Shown here: piece after piece, positions 1 to 11,471 of the stretch
How positions within the stretch are numbered: the stretch's first letter is position 1
How the letters are laid out: each line of letters starts with the position of its first letter
From: Roseitalea sp.
Lineage (GTDB): Bacteria > Pseudomonadota > Alphaproteobacteria > Rhizobiales > Rhizobiaceae
Assembly (NCBI GenBank): GCA_017642895.1
Contig: JAEPON010000001.1
Location: 62,001 to 126,000 of the forward strand
DNA length: 64,000 nucleotides
Reading direction: 5' to 3'
Made by a program: the position numbers and the translations under genes
Notes under the pieces: model-generated
The model's database searches: none
Told to the model about the DNA's origin: nothing
What the model saw: the letters and a program-made list of their open reading frames with translations, nothing else

Positions 1-2443
1 TGATCTTGCCGTGCTTGACATAAGGCCCGTAGCGCCCGTCATGCACGGTGATCGGCCCGCCCACCCCGGGGTGCTCGCCCAGTTCTTTCAGCGCCGCCGG
101 CGCCGAGCGTCCGCGGCCGCCACCCTTGGCGGCCTTTTCGGCAATGACGGTAACGGCATGGTTGAGCCCGATGGTGAAGACGTCCTCGACACTTTCAAGG
201 TTTGCGTAAGTGCCGTCATGCAGAACGAACGGGCCGTAGCGGCCGATGCCGGCCGAAATCATCTTGCCCGTTTCGGGATGCGCGCCCACATCGCGCGGCA
301 GGGCCAACAGCGCCAGCGCCTTTTCATGGTCGATCTCTTCGGGCTTCCAGCCCTTGGGCAGGCTGGAGCGCTTGGCCTCCTTGCCTTCGCCGCGCTGGAC
401 GTAGGGGCCGAACCGGCCGGTGCGCAGCGTGATCTCTTCTTCGGTGAACGGATCCTTGCCGAGCACTTTCGGGCCATCGGCGAAGGCGTCCGCATCGCCA
501 TTGCCTTCCTGGCCGAGCTGGCGCGTATAGCTGCATTCGGGATAGTTCGAACAGCCGACGAACGAGCCGAACTTGCCCAGCTTGAGGCTGAGCTTTCCGG
601 TGCCGCATTTGGGGCAGATGCGCGGGTCGGACCCATCCTCGCGCGGCGGGAAGACCAGCGGTTCGAGCCGCTCGTTCAGCGCGTCGAGCACATTGGAAAT
701 CCGCAATTCCTTGGTCTCGTCCACATGGGCCGAGAACTCGCGCCAGAAATCGCGCAACACGTCCTTCCAGGCCAGCTTGCCGTCAGAGATCAGGTCGAGC
801 TTTTCTTCAAGCGAAGCGGTGAAATCGAACTCGACATAGCGCTCGAAGAAGTCCTGGAGGAACGCCGTGACGAGCCGTCCCTTGGGCTCGGGCACAAGCG
901 CGCGCTTGTCCAGGCGCACATAATCGCGATCCTTCAAGGTCGAGACCGTCGCCGAATAGGTGGACGGCCGGCCGATGCCGATCTCCTCCATTTTCTTGAT
1001 CAGCGAGGCTTCAGAATAGCGCGGCGGCGGCTCGGTGAAATGCTGGGTTGCCTCGATCGTCTCGCGCGCGCAGGCCTCGCCCTGCCGCATGGCGGGCAGA
1101 CGCTTGTCGTCGTCGCCATTGTCATCGTCGGCGCGCTTTGAATCGTCCTTGTGCTCGGTATAGGCGGCGAAGAAGCCCTCGAATTTCACCACCGAACCGG
1201 TCGCGCGCAACTGCGCGTGTTTGCCATCGCCGTCGGCCGTGATCTCGACGGTGGTCCGCTCCAGCCGCGCCGGCTCCATCTGGCTGGCAATGCCGCGCTT
1301 CCAGATCAGATCGTAGAGCTTGAACTGTTCGTCCGTCAGAACGCTGCGGATATCGTCGGGCGCACGGCTGAAATCGGTCGGCCGCACCGCTTCGTGCGCT
1401 TCCTGCGCATTCTTGGCCTTGGAGGAATAGTGTCGCGGCTTATCCGGTACGAAGTCTGCGCCGAACCGGTCGCCGATCGCCGCGCGCGCGCCATCAATCG
1501 CCTCGGGCGCCATCTGCACGCCGTCGGTCCGCATATAAGTGACCAGACCCGCCGTCTCGCTGCCCAGATCCACACCCTCGTAAAGCTTCTGGGCGATCTG
1601 CATGGTCCGCGCCGGCGCAAAGCCGAGCTTGGCCGAAGCCGCCTGTTGCAGCGTCGAGGTGGTGAAGGGCGGGGGCGGATTGCGACGGACGGGCTTGGCC
1701 TCGACCGATGTGACCGCGAATGTCGAGGCTTCCAACATGGCCTTGATGGTGTTCGCCGTCTCGCCGTCGCGCACGCCCATCTTGGTCAGCTTCTCGCCGT
1801 CGAACCCGGTCAGCCGCGCGGTGAAGTGGGCGTCGTTCGCCGTCTTCAGATTGGCCAGAATCGACCAATATTCCTCGGGCTTGAACTGCTCGATCTCGGT
1901 TTCGCGGTCGCACACAAGGCGTAGCGCCACCGATTGAACGCGGCCGGCCGAGCGCGCGCCGGGCAGTTTGCGCCACAGGACGGGCGAAAGCGTGAACCCG
2001 ACCAGATAGTCGAGCGCGCGGCGCGCCAGATAGGCATCGACCAGCGGCCCGTCGATCTCGCGCGGATGGGCGATCGCATCGAGCACGGCCGCCTTGGTGA
2101 TCGCGTTGAAAACGACCCGCTTGACGGGCTTGTCCTTGATCGCCTTCTTCTTGTTGAGGACTTCCAGCACATGCCATGAAATGGCTTCGCCCTCGCGGTC
2201 GGGGTCGGTCGCGAGAATCAGACCGTCGGCCGACTTCATCGCCGTTGCGATCTCGTTGAGCCGTTTGTTGGAGGCCGTGTCCACCTGCCAGGACATGGCG
2301 AAATCCTCGTCCGGCTTGACCGATCCGTCCTTGGCCGGCAGGTCGCGCACATGGCCGAACGAGGCCAGCACCTTGTAGCCCGAGCCCAGATATTTGTTGA
2401 TTGTTTTCGCCTTGGCAGGCGATTCGACGACAACGACTTCCAT
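1..2443 (-). CDS. topA: DNA topoisomerase I (3' part outside window)
   Basis: Type IA topoisomerase that relaxes negatively supercoiled DNA. The frame starts at ATG 2443 and stays open for 814 codons to the window edge, so the C-terminus is missing. The N-terminal Toprim domain starts MEVVVVESPAKAK, with the catalytic Glu in ESPAKAK. The active-site Tyr is Y303 in YMRTDG. From about residue 608 there is a CPKCG-type zinc ribbon, followed by repeated GRFGPYV / GRYGPF C-terminal motifs. It lies downstream of dprA on the same strand with a 405-bp gap. Family size is about 870-900 aa, so roughly 60-90 residues are cut off. The identification is firm. Confidence 0.96.
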   Translation of the reverse strand, partial: MEVVVVESPAKAKTINKYLGSGYKVLASFGHVRDLPAKDGSVKPDEDFAMSWQVDTASNKRLNEIATAMKSADGLILATDPDREGEAISWHVLEVLNKKKAIKDKPVKRVVFNAITKAAVLDAIAHPREIDGPLVDAYLARRALDYLVGFTLSPVLWRKLPGARSAGRVQSVALRLVCDRETEIEQFKPEEYWSILANLKTANDAHFTARLTGFDGEKLTKMGVRDGETANTIKAMLEASTFAVTSVEAKPVRRNPPPPFTTSTLQQAASAKLGFAPARTMQIAQKLYEGVDLGSETAGLVTYMRTDGVQMAPEAIDGARAAIGDRFGADFVPDKPRHYSSKAKNAQEAHEAVRPTDFSRAPDDIRSVLTDEQFKLYDLIWKRGIASQMEPARLERTTVEITADGDGKHAQLRATGSVVKFEGFFAAYTEHKDDSKRADDDNGDDDKRLPAMRQGEACARETIEATQHFTEPPPRYSEASLIKKMEEIGIGRPSTYSATVSTLKDRDYVRLDKRALVPEPKGRLVTAFLQDFFERYVEFDFTASLEEKLDLISDGKLAWKDVLRDFWREFSAHVDETKELRISNVLDALNERLEPLVFPPREDGSDPRICPKCGTGKLSLKLGKFGSFVGCSNYPECSYTRQLGQEGNGDADAFADGPKVLGKDPFTEEEITLRTGRFGPYVQRGEGKEAKRSSLPKGWKPEEIDHEKALALLALPRDVGAHPETGKMISAGIGRYGPFVLHDGTYANLESVEDVFTIGLNHAVTVIAEKAAKGGGRGRSAPAALKELGEHPGVGGPITVHDGRYGPYVKHGKI

Positions 2444-2683
2444 GGATGACCCGTTTCGGACAGAGGCCGGCGCACCGAGCGCGGCGGGCATGGACATGGC
2501 GGCACGGGGGCGTCGGGTCAAGGGCGGAAGTCGGGATTTGTACCTTGGCCCCGGTGACCATAGCGACGGGATAGACACGTTTTGCGTGTATATTTCCGCG
2601 CACTTTGCTTGTTTTACAACTTATGGTGATATATCTTGAAGGCCTGCGGTCGAATTCTTCCCGCATTGCGCCAGGAGCATTCA

Positions 2684-2887
2684 GTGCCTGATCATCAGCG
2701 ACAAACGCGCGCCGACAGACTTGACTACATTCGGGCCATGCTTGGCCAATTGCGTGCCATGGCCGAGGCTGAGCGCTGTGATCTTCTGACCTACCTGATC
2801 GAGATGGCCTATATCGAGGCAGGAGACGTGCTGAGCGGCGAGCGTCCGTCAGGGGCCGGCAGCAAGAAGCGAGACACGGTTGCCTGA
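2684..2887 (+). CDS. Small conserved hypothetical protein (67 aa)
   Basis: A short acidic/amphipathic protein. Its core (DYIRAMLGQLR, then LLTYLIEMAYIEA) reads as two helices. I chose GTG 2684 because AGGAG lies about 7 nt upstream; the frame is also open from TTG 2636. I recall similar short ORFs in other Rhizobiales but no function is known to me. The 3' end overlaps the convergent dprA end by 39 bp. No signal peptide or membrane segment is visible. Confidence 0.6.
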   Translation: MPDHQRQTRADRLDYIRAMLGQLRAMAEAERCDLLTYLIEMAYIEAGDVLSGERPSGAGSKKRDTVA

Positions 2888-4015
2888 ATGCCGCTCGATG
2901 CGGCCGGCGAGATCCAGTTCCATGATGATCAGGAGCATTTGCGGCGCCCCGAGGCCGGTTTCCACGATCAGTTCATCGACCGGAACCGGCGTCGGTCCCA
3001 GAAGCGCGAGCACCTTTTCGCGCGCTTCGTCGTCGGGCGGCAGGGCCATCATCGCTGTCAACTCCATGGCCGCCGGTGGCGGCTGATAGAACTCGGCCGC
3101 CGGATCCAGCGGGCTGATCGCCTCGACCACATCATCGGCCGATCGCACCAGCGTTGCGCCGTCGCGGATCAGCGTGTTGGTGCCGTGTGCGCGTGGATCG
3201 AGCGGGGAGCCGGGCACCGCCAGCACCAGCCGGCCGAGCTCGCCGGCAAGGCGCGCCGATGTCAGCGAACCGGACCGTGCCGCGGCCTCGACGACCACAA
3301 GCGCCATCGACAGCGCGGCGATCACCCGGTTGCGGCGCGGAAAGTCCCTGGCGCGCGGCCGCCAGCCAAATGGCATTTCGGTGATCGAACAGCCCTTGCC
3401 CTCCCGTTCGATCCGGCCGAGCAGATCGACATTTTCCGGCGGGTAGGGCTTGTCCGGCCCGCCCGCCAGCACGGCGATGGTCCCCGTTGCCAGCGCCGCC
3501 TCATGCGCCGCGCCGTCTATGCCGCGTGCAAGGCCCGAGACGATCGCATGGCCCTGTTCCCCCAGCTCGGCTGCCAGCCTGCGTGCCATGGTCAGCCCGG
3601 CCATCGATGCGTTGCGCGAACCGACAATCGCCACCGCCGGTGCCTGCAAAACGCCGGGTTCGCCGGTCACCGTCACCAGTGGCGGTGCCTGGTCGGCCAG
3701 ACGCAGCAGCGGCGGATAGTCGGGTTCCCCAATGCCGATCAGCCGCGCGCCATGGGCGGCGATGGCCTCCAGCTCGGCTGCAGCCTCGTCTTCGGAGGGT
3801 ATGTGTGGATGGCGCCTGCGCCCGCCGCGCGTCGACAGTTCCGGCAGCATGGCCAGAGCCTGTTCGGCCGACCCGCAATGGTTGATCAGGTCGCGGAACG
3901 TGGCCGGGCCGACATTTTCCGCGCGCCACAGGCGCAGCCATGCCAGCCGTTGCCGGTCCGATAAAACAAAGCGAACCGCCTGTGGCTCGGTATCGGCCTG
4001 GCCGTCCTCCGGCAC
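2849..4015 (-). CDS. dprA: DNA processing protein DprA
   Basis: DprA/Smf loads RecA on incoming single-stranded DNA during natural transformation. The Rossmann-like core is visible as AIVGSRNASMAG and SGLARGIDGAAHEAAL, followed by the conserved FPRRNRVIAALS segment and a C-terminal winged-helix-like DprA domain (KVLALLGPTPVPVDELI). I chose GTG 4015 (388 aa). It lies 13 nt after the plsY stop and behind a GGGGGA ribosome site, and it gives the usual family length. The frame is also open back to ATG 4105, which would overlap plsY by 77 bp. It is probably cotranscribed with plsY. Presence does not prove competence, since dprA is widespread. Confidence 0.92.
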   Translation of the reverse strand: MPEDGQADTEPQAVRFVLSDRQRLAWLRLWRAENVGPATFRDLINHCGSAEQALAMLPELSTRGGRRRHPHIPSEDEAAAELEAIAAHGARLIGIGEPDYPPLLRLADQAPPLVTVTGEPGVLQAPAVAIVGSRNASMAGLTMARRLAAELGEQGHAIVSGLARGIDGAAHEAALATGTIAVLAGGPDKPYPPENVDLLGRIEREGKGCSITEMPFGWRPRARDFPRRNRVIAALSMALVVVEAAARSGSLTSARLAGELGRLVLAVPGSPLDPRAHGTNTLIRDGATLVRSADDVVEAISPLDPAAEFYQPPPAAMELTAMMALPPDDEAREKVLALLGPTPVPVDELIVETGLGAPQMLLIIMELDLAGRIERHSGNRVSLLAAGP

Positions 4016-4028
4016 GCCTCGTCCCCCG

Positions 4029-4640
4029 TCATCCCTTTTGCCCGATCCGGCTTTCGGTGCCTTCGCGTAGCCGCGCAATATTGGCGCGGTGTTTGAAGAA
4101 GACAAGAACCGTCAGGCCGACATAAAGCCAGCCCAGCATGTTTTCGCCAAGGATGAACAAAGTCAATGTCGCCACGCTGACTCCGACGAGCGCCGCCAAT
4201 GACGAATAGCGCGTGACAAAGGCCGTCAAAAGCCAGCCGGCGGCAAACGGCAGAAGCACCATCCATGAATAACCCAGCGAAATACCGGCGAAGGTGGCGA
4301 CGCCCTTGCCGCCGCGAAAGCCCAGCCAGACCGGGTAGAGATGGCCGACAAAGGCGCCAAGCCCGGCTGCCAGCGCCGCCTCGGTGCCGAACGCCTTGGC
4401 GATCAAAACCGGCACGAGGCCCTTGAGCGCGTCGAGCAGCAGCGTCAGCGCCGCAAGGCCCTTGTTGCCCGTGCGCAGCACGTTGGTCGCGCCGATATTG
4501 CCCGAACCGATGGAACGGATGTCGCCCAGCCCGGCAAAGCGCGTCAGGATCAGGCCGAACGGGATCGCGCCCGAGAAATATCCGCCGACAAGTGCGACAA
4601 GCGACGCCAGCAGGCTGAACTCACCGATCGTGTCCATCAT
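4029..4640 (-). CDS. plsY: Glycerol-3-phosphate acyltransferase PlsY
   Basis: PlsY transfers acyl groups from acyl-phosphate to glycerol-3-phosphate, the first step of phospholipid synthesis, in the inner membrane. The 203-aa protein has about five hydrophobic segments. It carries the family glycine-rich loops [24 protein letters not shown] and [12 protein letters not shown]. It lies between the pyrB/dihydroorotase pair and dprA on the same strand, 21 bp after the dihydroorotase-like stop codon. This gene order is common in Rhizobiales. Length and motifs are normal. Confidence 0.95.
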   Translation of the reverse strand: MMDTIGEFSLLASLVALVGGYFSGAIPFGLILTRFAGLGDIRSIGSGNIGATNVLRTGNKGLAALTLLLDALKGLVPVLIAKAFGTEAALAAGLGAFVGHLYPVWLGFRGGKGVATFAGISLGYSWMVLLPFAAGWLLTAFVTRYSSLAALVGVSVATLTLFILGENMLGWLYVGLTVLVFFKHRANIARLREGTESRIGQKG

Positions 4641-4661
4641 GCCCTCCCGGCAACTCGCCGA

Positions 4662-5956
4662 TCATGCTGCAAAGACGGTGTGCCCGGCAACGACCGTCCG
4701 CACCGCCCGCCCGGTCAGCCTCGCCTCGTCAAAGGCGGTGTTTTTCGACAAGGAGCACAACTGCGCGGCGTCCAGAACGAAGGGCTCATCGACATCGATG
4801 ACGGCAAAATCCGCCGGCGCGCCGGGCCGCAGCGTACCGGCATCGAGCCCCAACCGGCGCGCGGGCGTCGTGCTCATCGCTTCGATCAGGCGTGGCAGCG
4901 GCACGTCGCCCGAATGGTGCAGGCGCAGCGCCGCGCTGAGCATGGTTTCAAGGCCGACCGCACCGTCTTCAGCCTCGGCAAAGGGCAGGCGCTTGGTGTC
5001 GACATCGTGGGGGTCGTGGTCTGAGCAGATCGTATCGACCGTGCCGTCGTTCAGCGCCGTGATTATCGCCTGGCGGTCGTCCTCGTGGCGCAGGGGTGGC
5101 GAGAGTTTGAAGAATGTCCGGTACTCGCCGATATCGTTCTCATTGAGCGTCAGATGGTTGATCGACACGCCGGCGGTCACGTCGAGCCCCCCGGCCTTGG
5201 CGCGGGCGATCGCGTCGGCTGCGGGCGCACAGGAGATTTTCGCCGCATGATAGGCCCCGCCCGTCAGCCGGGCCAGCCGCAGATCGCGGTCGAGCGGCAA
5301 AAGTTCGGCCTCGCGCGGTATGCCGGGCAGGCCCAGAAGGCTGGCGAACAGGCCTTCATTCATCACGCCGGCGCCGGCAAGGTCCGCATCGGTCGTGCAA
5401 TGGTCGATCACGGCACCGAAATCGCGCGCATAGGTCATCGCCCGCCGCATCACGGCGGCGTTGGCGATCGTCTTGCGGCCTTCGGTGAACATCACCGCTC
5501 CGGCATCGCGCAGATTGCCCATTTCGGTCATCTCGGCGCCGCCAAGGCCGATCGTGATCGCAGCGGCCGGGTAAACCCGAACCACGCCGGTCTCGCGCGC
5601 CGTGCGCAGCACGAACTCGACCAAAGCTACATCGTCTATCACCGGGCTCGTGTCCGGCATCATCACGATCGAGGTCACGCCGCCTGCCGCCGCCGCCTCG
5701 CAGGCAGACGCGATCGTTTCGCGGTGTTCGCCGCCCGGCTCGCCGATATGGACGCGGCTGTCGACAAGGCCCGGCACGATGATCAGCCCGGTGCAGTCGA
5801 TGCGGGTCGCGCCGTCCGGCACGCCCTGATTGCGCGCGCCCGCGCCACATGCGGCGATCACGCCGTCGGCGACGATCAGCGTCCCCGTCTCGTCGATCCC
5901 GCGCGACGGATCGATGATGCGCGCATTCTCATAGACTGTTGTTCCGGTGGCCGGGG

Positions 5957-5960
<4 letters not shown>
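4662..5960 (-). CDS. Dihydroorotase-like protein, probably non-catalytic
   Basis: A 432-aa amidohydrolase-fold protein of the dihydroorotase family. ATG 5960 overlaps the pyrB stop in an ATGA arrangement, so the two are translationally coupled. The usual metal-binding DxHxH is D67-S-R69-V-H71, so the first His is Arg. A His-poor AAKIS segment replaces the usual HISTK-like site, while the C-terminal CSDHDPHD motif is kept. Non-catalytic dihydroorotase homologues paired with aspartate transcarbamoylase (often called PyrX or PyrC') are known, and I infer the same here. It could still bind aspartate transcarbamoylase structurally. A catalytic pyrC would then be expected elsewhere in the genome. 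Confidence 0.85.
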
Positions 5961-6919
<959 letters not shown>

Positions 6920-7072
6920 GCTGAATGTGCCGCATAAGCGCAATCGGTGCCGCTCGCAAGCGAGCGAGGCGATGATCACCGGTTTTTGCGCGCGCCGTCG
7001 ACCATTCGCAGCGCGCCGCAGATGCTTTAGGCTGGACAACAGCACGCATGATTCAACCAGCGGGACCCAGTC

Positions 7073-8713
7073 GTGAACACCTCGCCGACCCACGCCGTCA
7101 CAAACCAGCCGCCGCCGCGCGCCGGCGGCAACGCCTATCGCGACGATCCGCTGTTGCTCGCCCTGACCAAGGCGATGGGCGGCGAGACCGTCCGCGAACT
7201 GGACCAGGTCGGCCGTTACGTGCTGGCGCCTGAAGCGCTCGATCTGGCGCGCCTTGCCAATGAAAGCACGCCGCGCCTGCGCACCCACGACCGCCAGGGA
7301 CGGCGCATCGACCAGGTCGAATTCCATCCAGCCTGGCACGCGCTGATGCGGCGCTCGGTCGGCTGGGGTTTGTCCAGTTCGGTCTGGGAGGAGAGGGCGC
7401 GCAAGTCCGGCCATGCCCATGCCGCCCGCGCGGCGCGGTTTTTCATGGTGGCGGGGCTCGAGACCGGCCATTTGTGCCCGCTCACCATGACGAGCGCGGC
7501 CATGGCCGCGCTGATGGTGTCGCCACCGCTTGCGCGCGAATGGGCGCCGCGGCTGATGACCCGCAAATATGACAGCGCCAACCGGGCACCGGTGGAAAAG
7601 GCGGGTCTTCTGGTCGGCATGGGCATGACCGAAAAGCAGGGCGGCAGCGATCTGTCCGACCTGTCGAGCCGCGCCGAACCCGCCGGCAACGGGCTCTATC
7701 GTCTCACCGGCCACAAATGGTTCATGTCGGCGCCCATGTGCGACGCCTTCCTGATGCTGGCGCGCACGGCAAACGGCATTTCGTGCTTCCTGGTACCGCG
7801 CTACCTGGCCGGCGGCGAACGCAACGGCCTTGCCTTCCAGCGCCTGAAAGACAAGCTCGGCAATCGGTCCAACGCATCGTCCGAGGTCGAGTTTTCGGGC
7901 GCGATCGGCCAACTGGTCGGCGAAGAGGGGCGCGGCATCAAGACGATCCTTGAGATGGTCACGATGACCCGGCTCGATTGCGCGGTCGCTTCGGCGGGCC
8001 TCATGCGGTCCGGGTTGGCCGAAGCGGTCCATCACGCCCGGCACCGCAAGGTTGCCGGCGGCGCGCTCATCGACAAGCCGCTCATGATGCGGGTTCTCGC
8101 TGACATGGCGCTTGATGTGGCGGCGGCGACCGCCCTGTCGTTCCGGCTGGCGCGATCGTTCGACGGCGCGGGCGCCGATGCGGCCGAGGGCGCCTTTGCC
8201 CGGGCGATGACGCCGGCGGTCAAATACTGGGTCTGCAAGACCGCCCCGCCGCTTCTGGGCGAAGCGATGGAGTGCCTTGGCGGCAACGGTTATGTCGAGG
8301 AGGGGGTTCTGGCGCGCCATTATCGCGAGGCGCCGGTCAATGCGATCTGGGAGGGCTCGGGCAACATCATGGCGCTCGACGTGATGCGGGTGCATGCGCG
8401 CTCGCCTGAAACGTTCGACGCGATCATTGACGGGCTGGCCGGGGATTTGGGCGAGGGCGGCGCGCGAACGATCGAAGTGGTCCGGGCGGCACTGGCGTTG
8501 GCAGCCAGTGACGAGGGCGCGGCGCGGATCGCCACCGAACAGTTGGCGCTGGCCGCCGCTGCCGCTGAACTGCGGCGCCTGGGCATGGGCGCGCTCGCCG
8601 ATGCGTTTGCCGAGACCCGTCTGGGCGGTGCGTGGCGCGCGACCTACGGCATGCTCGATGCCCGGTTCGATGCGCGCGCCATCCTCGATGCGCTTTATGT
8701 GCCAGCCAGTTGA
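7073..8713 (+). CDS. Acyl-CoA dehydrogenase, AidB type
   Basis: A 546-aa FAD-dependent acyl-CoA dehydrogenase-family protein. [15 protein letters not shown] matches the flavin-contact segment, and the C-terminal half has [10 protein letters not shown] and [14 protein letters not shown]. The length and an extended N-terminus (about 150 residues before the central beta domain) match AidB, the E. coli alkylation-response protein, rather than short-chain fatty acid dehydrogenases. The true substrate is not known. The start is GTG 7073, divergent from pyrB across 153 bp. The 3' end overlaps the convergent AEC permease by 19 bp. Confidence 0.88.
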   Translation: MNTSPTHAVTNQPPPRAGGNAYRDDPLLLALTKAMGGETVRELDQVGRYVLAPEALDLARLANESTPRLRTHDRQGRRIDQVEFHPAWHALMRRSVGWGLSSSVWEERARKSGHAHAARAARFFMVAGLETGHLCPLTMTSAAMAALMVSPPLAREWAPRLMTRKYDSANRAPVEKAGLLVGMGMTEKQGGSDLSDLSSRAEPAGNGLYRLTGHKWFMSAPMCDAFLMLARTANGISCFLVPRYLAGGERNGLAFQRLKDKLGNRSNASSEVEFSGAIGQLVGEEGRGIKTILEMVTMTRLDCAVASAGLMRSGLAEAVHHARHRKVAGGALIDKPLMMRVLADMALDVAAATALSFRLARSFDGAGADAAEGAFARAMTPAVKYWVCKTAPPLLGEAMECLGGNGYVEEGVLARHYREAPVNAIWEGSGNIMALDVMRVHARSPETFDAIIDGLAGDLGEGGARTIEVVRAALALAASDEGAARIATEQLALAAAAAELRRLGMGALADAFAETRLGGAWRATYGMLDARFDARAILDALYVPAS

Positions 8714-9630
8714 GCGGTAACCGCCAGCACCGCCGGGATCGACAGGAACGAGATGGCCGTCTGCACGGTGACGACCGCCGCATAGGCTTCCGCATCGCCG
8801 CCCATCTCGCGGGCCAGCACATAGCCGTTCATGGCCGTGGGCACCGCCGCGCACAGTGCCAGATAATGCAGTTGGAGCCCGTCGATGCCCATCAGCATCG
8901 CCATCCCGATCATCAGCACGGGAAACACGAACAGCTTGAGGGCCGTGGGTGTGACGATCGCCCAACCCGTGAGCATCCGGACATCGCCCTTCAGCCCTGC
9001 GCCGATGGCCAGAAGGCCCATGCCGAGCGCGGCACGGCCGACCAGATGCAGCGCATCCATGATCGGGCCGGGCAGGGGGAAGGGCAGAAGGCGGACGATG
9101 ATCGCCAGCGCGGTGCCGATGATCAGCGGGTTGGTGGCGACCTTGCGCAATGTCGCGCCGAGGTTGGGCTGGGCATTGGTGAACCAGGCGACGACCGAGA
9201 CCGTGGTGACGTTGATCGGGATGATCACAACCGCCATGGCCAGCGCGACCATCGCCGCCCCCTCGGGCGGAAACAGCTTTTCGGCGACAGCGAGCGCAAT
9301 GAAGCCGTTCCAGCGGATCGAGGTCTGAAAAACCGACGAATAGGTCGGCCGCGACAGGCCCCGGCGCCTTAGCAGTGGCCAAAGCGCCAGCGCCAGCAAA
9401 CCCAGGACGACGACAGCGGCCATCAGCACCAACATGACAGCGCCCAGCGACAGGCCGGAAAAGTCGGCGCGGACGATGGTGGTGAACAACAGGACCGGAT
9501 AGAGGACGTAAAATCCCATCCGCTCGAGGCCGCGCCAGAAGGCGGGCTCGAACAGCGGCAGTCGCCGGAGCCCGTTGCCGGCGAAGATTAGCAGGAAGAT
9601 CGGGGCTATGGAGGCAAAGATGGCGGCCAT
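8695..9630 (-). CDS. AEC family permease
   Basis: A 311-aa inner-membrane protein with about ten hydrophobic segments. It has the Auxin Efflux Carrier (MEM_trans) layout of two five-helix halves, seen in [17 protein letters not shown] at the N-terminus and [14 protein letters not shown] near the end. Bacterial members export or take up small organic acids such as malate or malonate, but the substrate cannot be told from this sequence. It starts at ATG 9630 and converges on the AidB-like gene. No transport-linked enzyme gene is adjacent. Confidence 0.85.
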   Translation of the reverse strand: MAAIFASIAPIFLLIFAGNGLRRLPLFEPAFWRGLERMGFYVLYPVLLFTTIVRADFSGLSLGAVMLVLMAAVVVLGLLALALWPLLRRRGLSRPTYSSVFQTSIRWNGFIALAVAEKLFPPEGAAMVALAMAVVIIPINVTTVSVVAWFTNAQPNLGATLRKVATNPLIIGTALAIIVRLLPFPLPGPIMDALHLVGRAALGMGLLAIGAGLKGDVRMLTGWAIVTPTALKLFVFPVLMIGMAMLMGIDGLQLHYLALCAAVPTAMNGYVLAREMGGDAEAYAAVVTVQTAISFLSIPAVLAVTAQLAGT

Positions 9631-9789
9631 GATGGCCGCTCCTTACGCCCGCGCGAACCGTCCCGCAACGCGTGCGGCGGTCTCCGACCGGGCGGTGCGC
9701 CGCGCGTTAACCCTAACAAATGGTTTCATTTGTGTGTCGGCTTGCGCTGATCGATAGTGGTATGGGCATGAGCGATGGGCGGAGAGCGG

Positions 9790-10131
9790 ATGCGCTATGT
9801 ATTTTGGTTCTGGTTCGTGCCCATGGGCTTCCTGTGGAGCTGGTTCTTCCTGTCCTATCACGACATCAGCTTCGGGCTGCGCTTCTTCTCCCGTCAGACC
9901 CATGACCTTGTGTTCCTGATCTACGGCCACATTCTGGGCATGGAAAAGGACGTCGTCGTCCAACTTCTCATCAAGGCCTGCATCGTCGATACCTTCCTGA
10001 TCATGGGCATTTTGGCGTTCCGCCGCAGGAAGGCCATTCGGGCCTGGTGGCAGGAGCGCCGCGCTGAGCGCTCGACGCCGGCGCCCGTCGGCGAAGAGGC
10101 GGCCGATCAGATCGTCGCGCCGGCCGAATAA
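9790..10131 (+). CDS. Small inner-membrane hypothetical protein
   Basis: A 113-aa protein starting at ATG 9790 behind a GGAG ribosome site 5 nt upstream; an in-frame GTG-like start lies five codons earlier. It has a hydrophobic N-terminus rich in aromatic residues ([16 protein letters not shown]), a second hydrophobic segment near residues 65-85, and then a basic stretch [14 protein letters not shown]. This suggests two or three membrane passes with a positive cytoplasmic tail. I do not recognise the family. The last 25 bp overlap the convergent ruvX. Confidence 0.65.
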   Translation: MRYVFWFWFVPMGFLWSWFFLSYHDISFGLRFFSRQTHDLVFLIYGHILGMEKDVVVQLLIKACIVDTFLIMGILAFRRRKAIRAWWQERRAERSTPAPVGEEAADQIVAPAE

Positions 10132-10583
10132 AGCCTGTCCAGAACACCCTGCAAAATGAAAGCGGCAGCGGCCGAATCGATCCGTTCGCCGCGCCTTGCC
10201 CGGCTCATGTCCTGATCGATCAGCGCCCGTTCCGCCGCAACGGTCGACAGCCGCTCGTCCCAGAACGCGTGGGGCAGGGCGATCCGGCCCGCCATGTTGC
10301 GGGCAAATGCCCGGGTCGATTGCGCGCGCGGTCCCTCGCTGCCATCCATGTTGACCGGCAGGCCGAGGATCACCGCGCCCACATTGTCTTCGTCCAGTTG
10401 CGCTGCCAGCGCCGTCACGTCGGCGGTGAACTTCTTGCGCCGGATGACGGGCCGAGGGTGGGCGAAGGAAAGGCCCGTGTCCGACACCGCGATACCGATG
10501 GTCTTGCTGCCCAGATCGAGCGCGGCCAGCGTCTGGCCCTTTTCAAGCTCGTCCGCGATGGCTTCGATGGCGGTTTCCGGCAT
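10107..10583 (-). CDS. ruvX: Putative Holliday junction resolvase RuvX/YqgF
   Basis: A 158-aa RNase H-fold protein of the RuvX/YqgF family, implicated in Holliday junction resolution and in pre-16S rRNA 5' maturation. The acidic RNase H-like motifs are [14 protein letters not shown] near residue 22, the [12 protein letters not shown] loop, [11 protein letters not shown], and a C-terminal [10 protein letters not shown] with its Asp. Length is normal, with a short N-terminal extension. It is transcribed away from the UPF0173 gene, 77 bp apart, and overlaps the preceding plus-strand membrane protein gene tail to tail. Confidence 0.92.
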   Translation of the reverse strand: MPETAIEAIADELEKGQTLAALDLGSKTIGIAVSDTGLSFAHPRPVIRRKKFTADVTALAAQLDEDNVGAVILGLPVNMDGSEGPRAQSTRAFARNMAGRIALPHAFWDERLSTVAAERALIDQDMSRARRGERIDSAAAAFILQGVLDRLYSAGATI

Positions 10584-10660
10584 GGGCGCTCCCGGCGCGA
10601 TGGACTGTGTCAGGCGCGTTTCTTAAAGTGCGCCAATCCCAATTGCGAGGAGGCAATGCG

Positions 10661-11368
10661 ATGAAGCTCACCTGGTTCGGCCATTCCGCGTTTCGCATCG
10701 ACCATGGCGATGCCCACATCCTCATCGACCCGTTCCTGTCGGGCAATCCATCCTGGGAAGAGGGCTGGCAGGCGGCTGCCGAAGGCGCCACCCATGTGCT
10801 TCTGACCCATGGCCATGACGATCATCTCGGCGACAGCCTCGATATCCTCAAGGCGAGCGGCGCCATGCTCGTCGCCAATTTCGAGATCTGCATGTATCTG
10901 GTCGGGCAGGGCGCCGACGGTGACAGGATCAATCCCGGCAATCATGGCGGCACCGTCGATTGCGGGCTGTTCAGGACATCGTTCGTGCGCGCCCAGCATT
11001 CCTCGTCGGCGCAACTTGAGGGCGGAAACAATGTCTATCTCGGCAATCCCGGCGGGCTGGTGCTGGCCTTCGACGATGCGCCGAGCGTCTATCACATGGG
11101 CGACACGGACATTTTCTCCGACATGGCGCTGATCGACGAGTTTCACCGGCCGCAGGTGGGCCTCGTGCCGATCGGCGACCGCTTCACCATGGGCGCGTCG
11201 GCCGCCGCGATCGCCTGCCGGCGCTATTTCAACTTCACGACGATCGTGCCCTGCCATTACGGCACCTTCCCGATCATCGATCAGACGGCCGATGCGTTTC
11301 TGGAAGCGATGGAGGGCGATGCCGAAACGGTCACCGTTCCCGAAATCGGCAGCCCTATCTCGCTCTGA
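10661..11368 (+). CDS. UPF0173 metal-dependent hydrolase
   Basis: A 235-aa metallo-beta-lactamase-fold protein. LTHGHDDHLGDS is the HxHxDH metal motif near residue 46, and a second conserved stretch around YHMGDTDIFSDM supplies a metal-binding Asp. It starts at ATG 10661 (MKLTWFGHSAFRI), behind a GAGGAGG ribosome site. The open frame extends 18 codons upstream but without a better site. The physiological substrate of UPF0173 proteins is not established. It is the first gene before gatCA on the same strand, 103 bp away. Confidence 0.9.
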   Translation: MKLTWFGHSAFRIDHGDAHILIDPFLSGNPSWEEGWQAAAEGATHVLLTHGHDDHLGDSLDILKASGAMLVANFEICMYLVGQGADGDRINPGNHGGTVDCGLFRTSFVRAQHSSSAQLEGGNNVYLGNPGGLVLAFDDAPSVYHMGDTDIFSDMALIDEFHRPQVGLVPIGDRFTMGASAAAIACRRYFNFTTIVPCHYGTFPIIDQTADAFLEAMEGDAETVTVPEIGSPISL

Positions 11369-11471
11369 AGCCGGCCGGATGCACCGACCCTGACGCCGCC
11401 AGCGCCCCGTTGCGCCGCCGACCGTGCGCCGTTATAGCGGGGCCAGTACAACCGATTTCCCGGAGCCATCG

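Noticed and set aside
11..1141. 376-codon plus-strand open frame
   Set aside because: It is antisense to topA, whose zinc ribbon and active-site Tyr are clear on the other strand.
2575..2589. ACACG-TTTTG-CGTGT dyad upstream of topA
   Set aside because: The 5-bp arms are too short to separate from chance, and no other signal supports it.
6920..9382. Very long open frame upstream of and in frame with pyrB (1141 codons in total)
   Set aside because: It is antisense to the acyl-CoA dehydrogenase gene and its translation has no recognisable domain before [12 protein letters not shown]-rich coding DNA often leaves such frames open.
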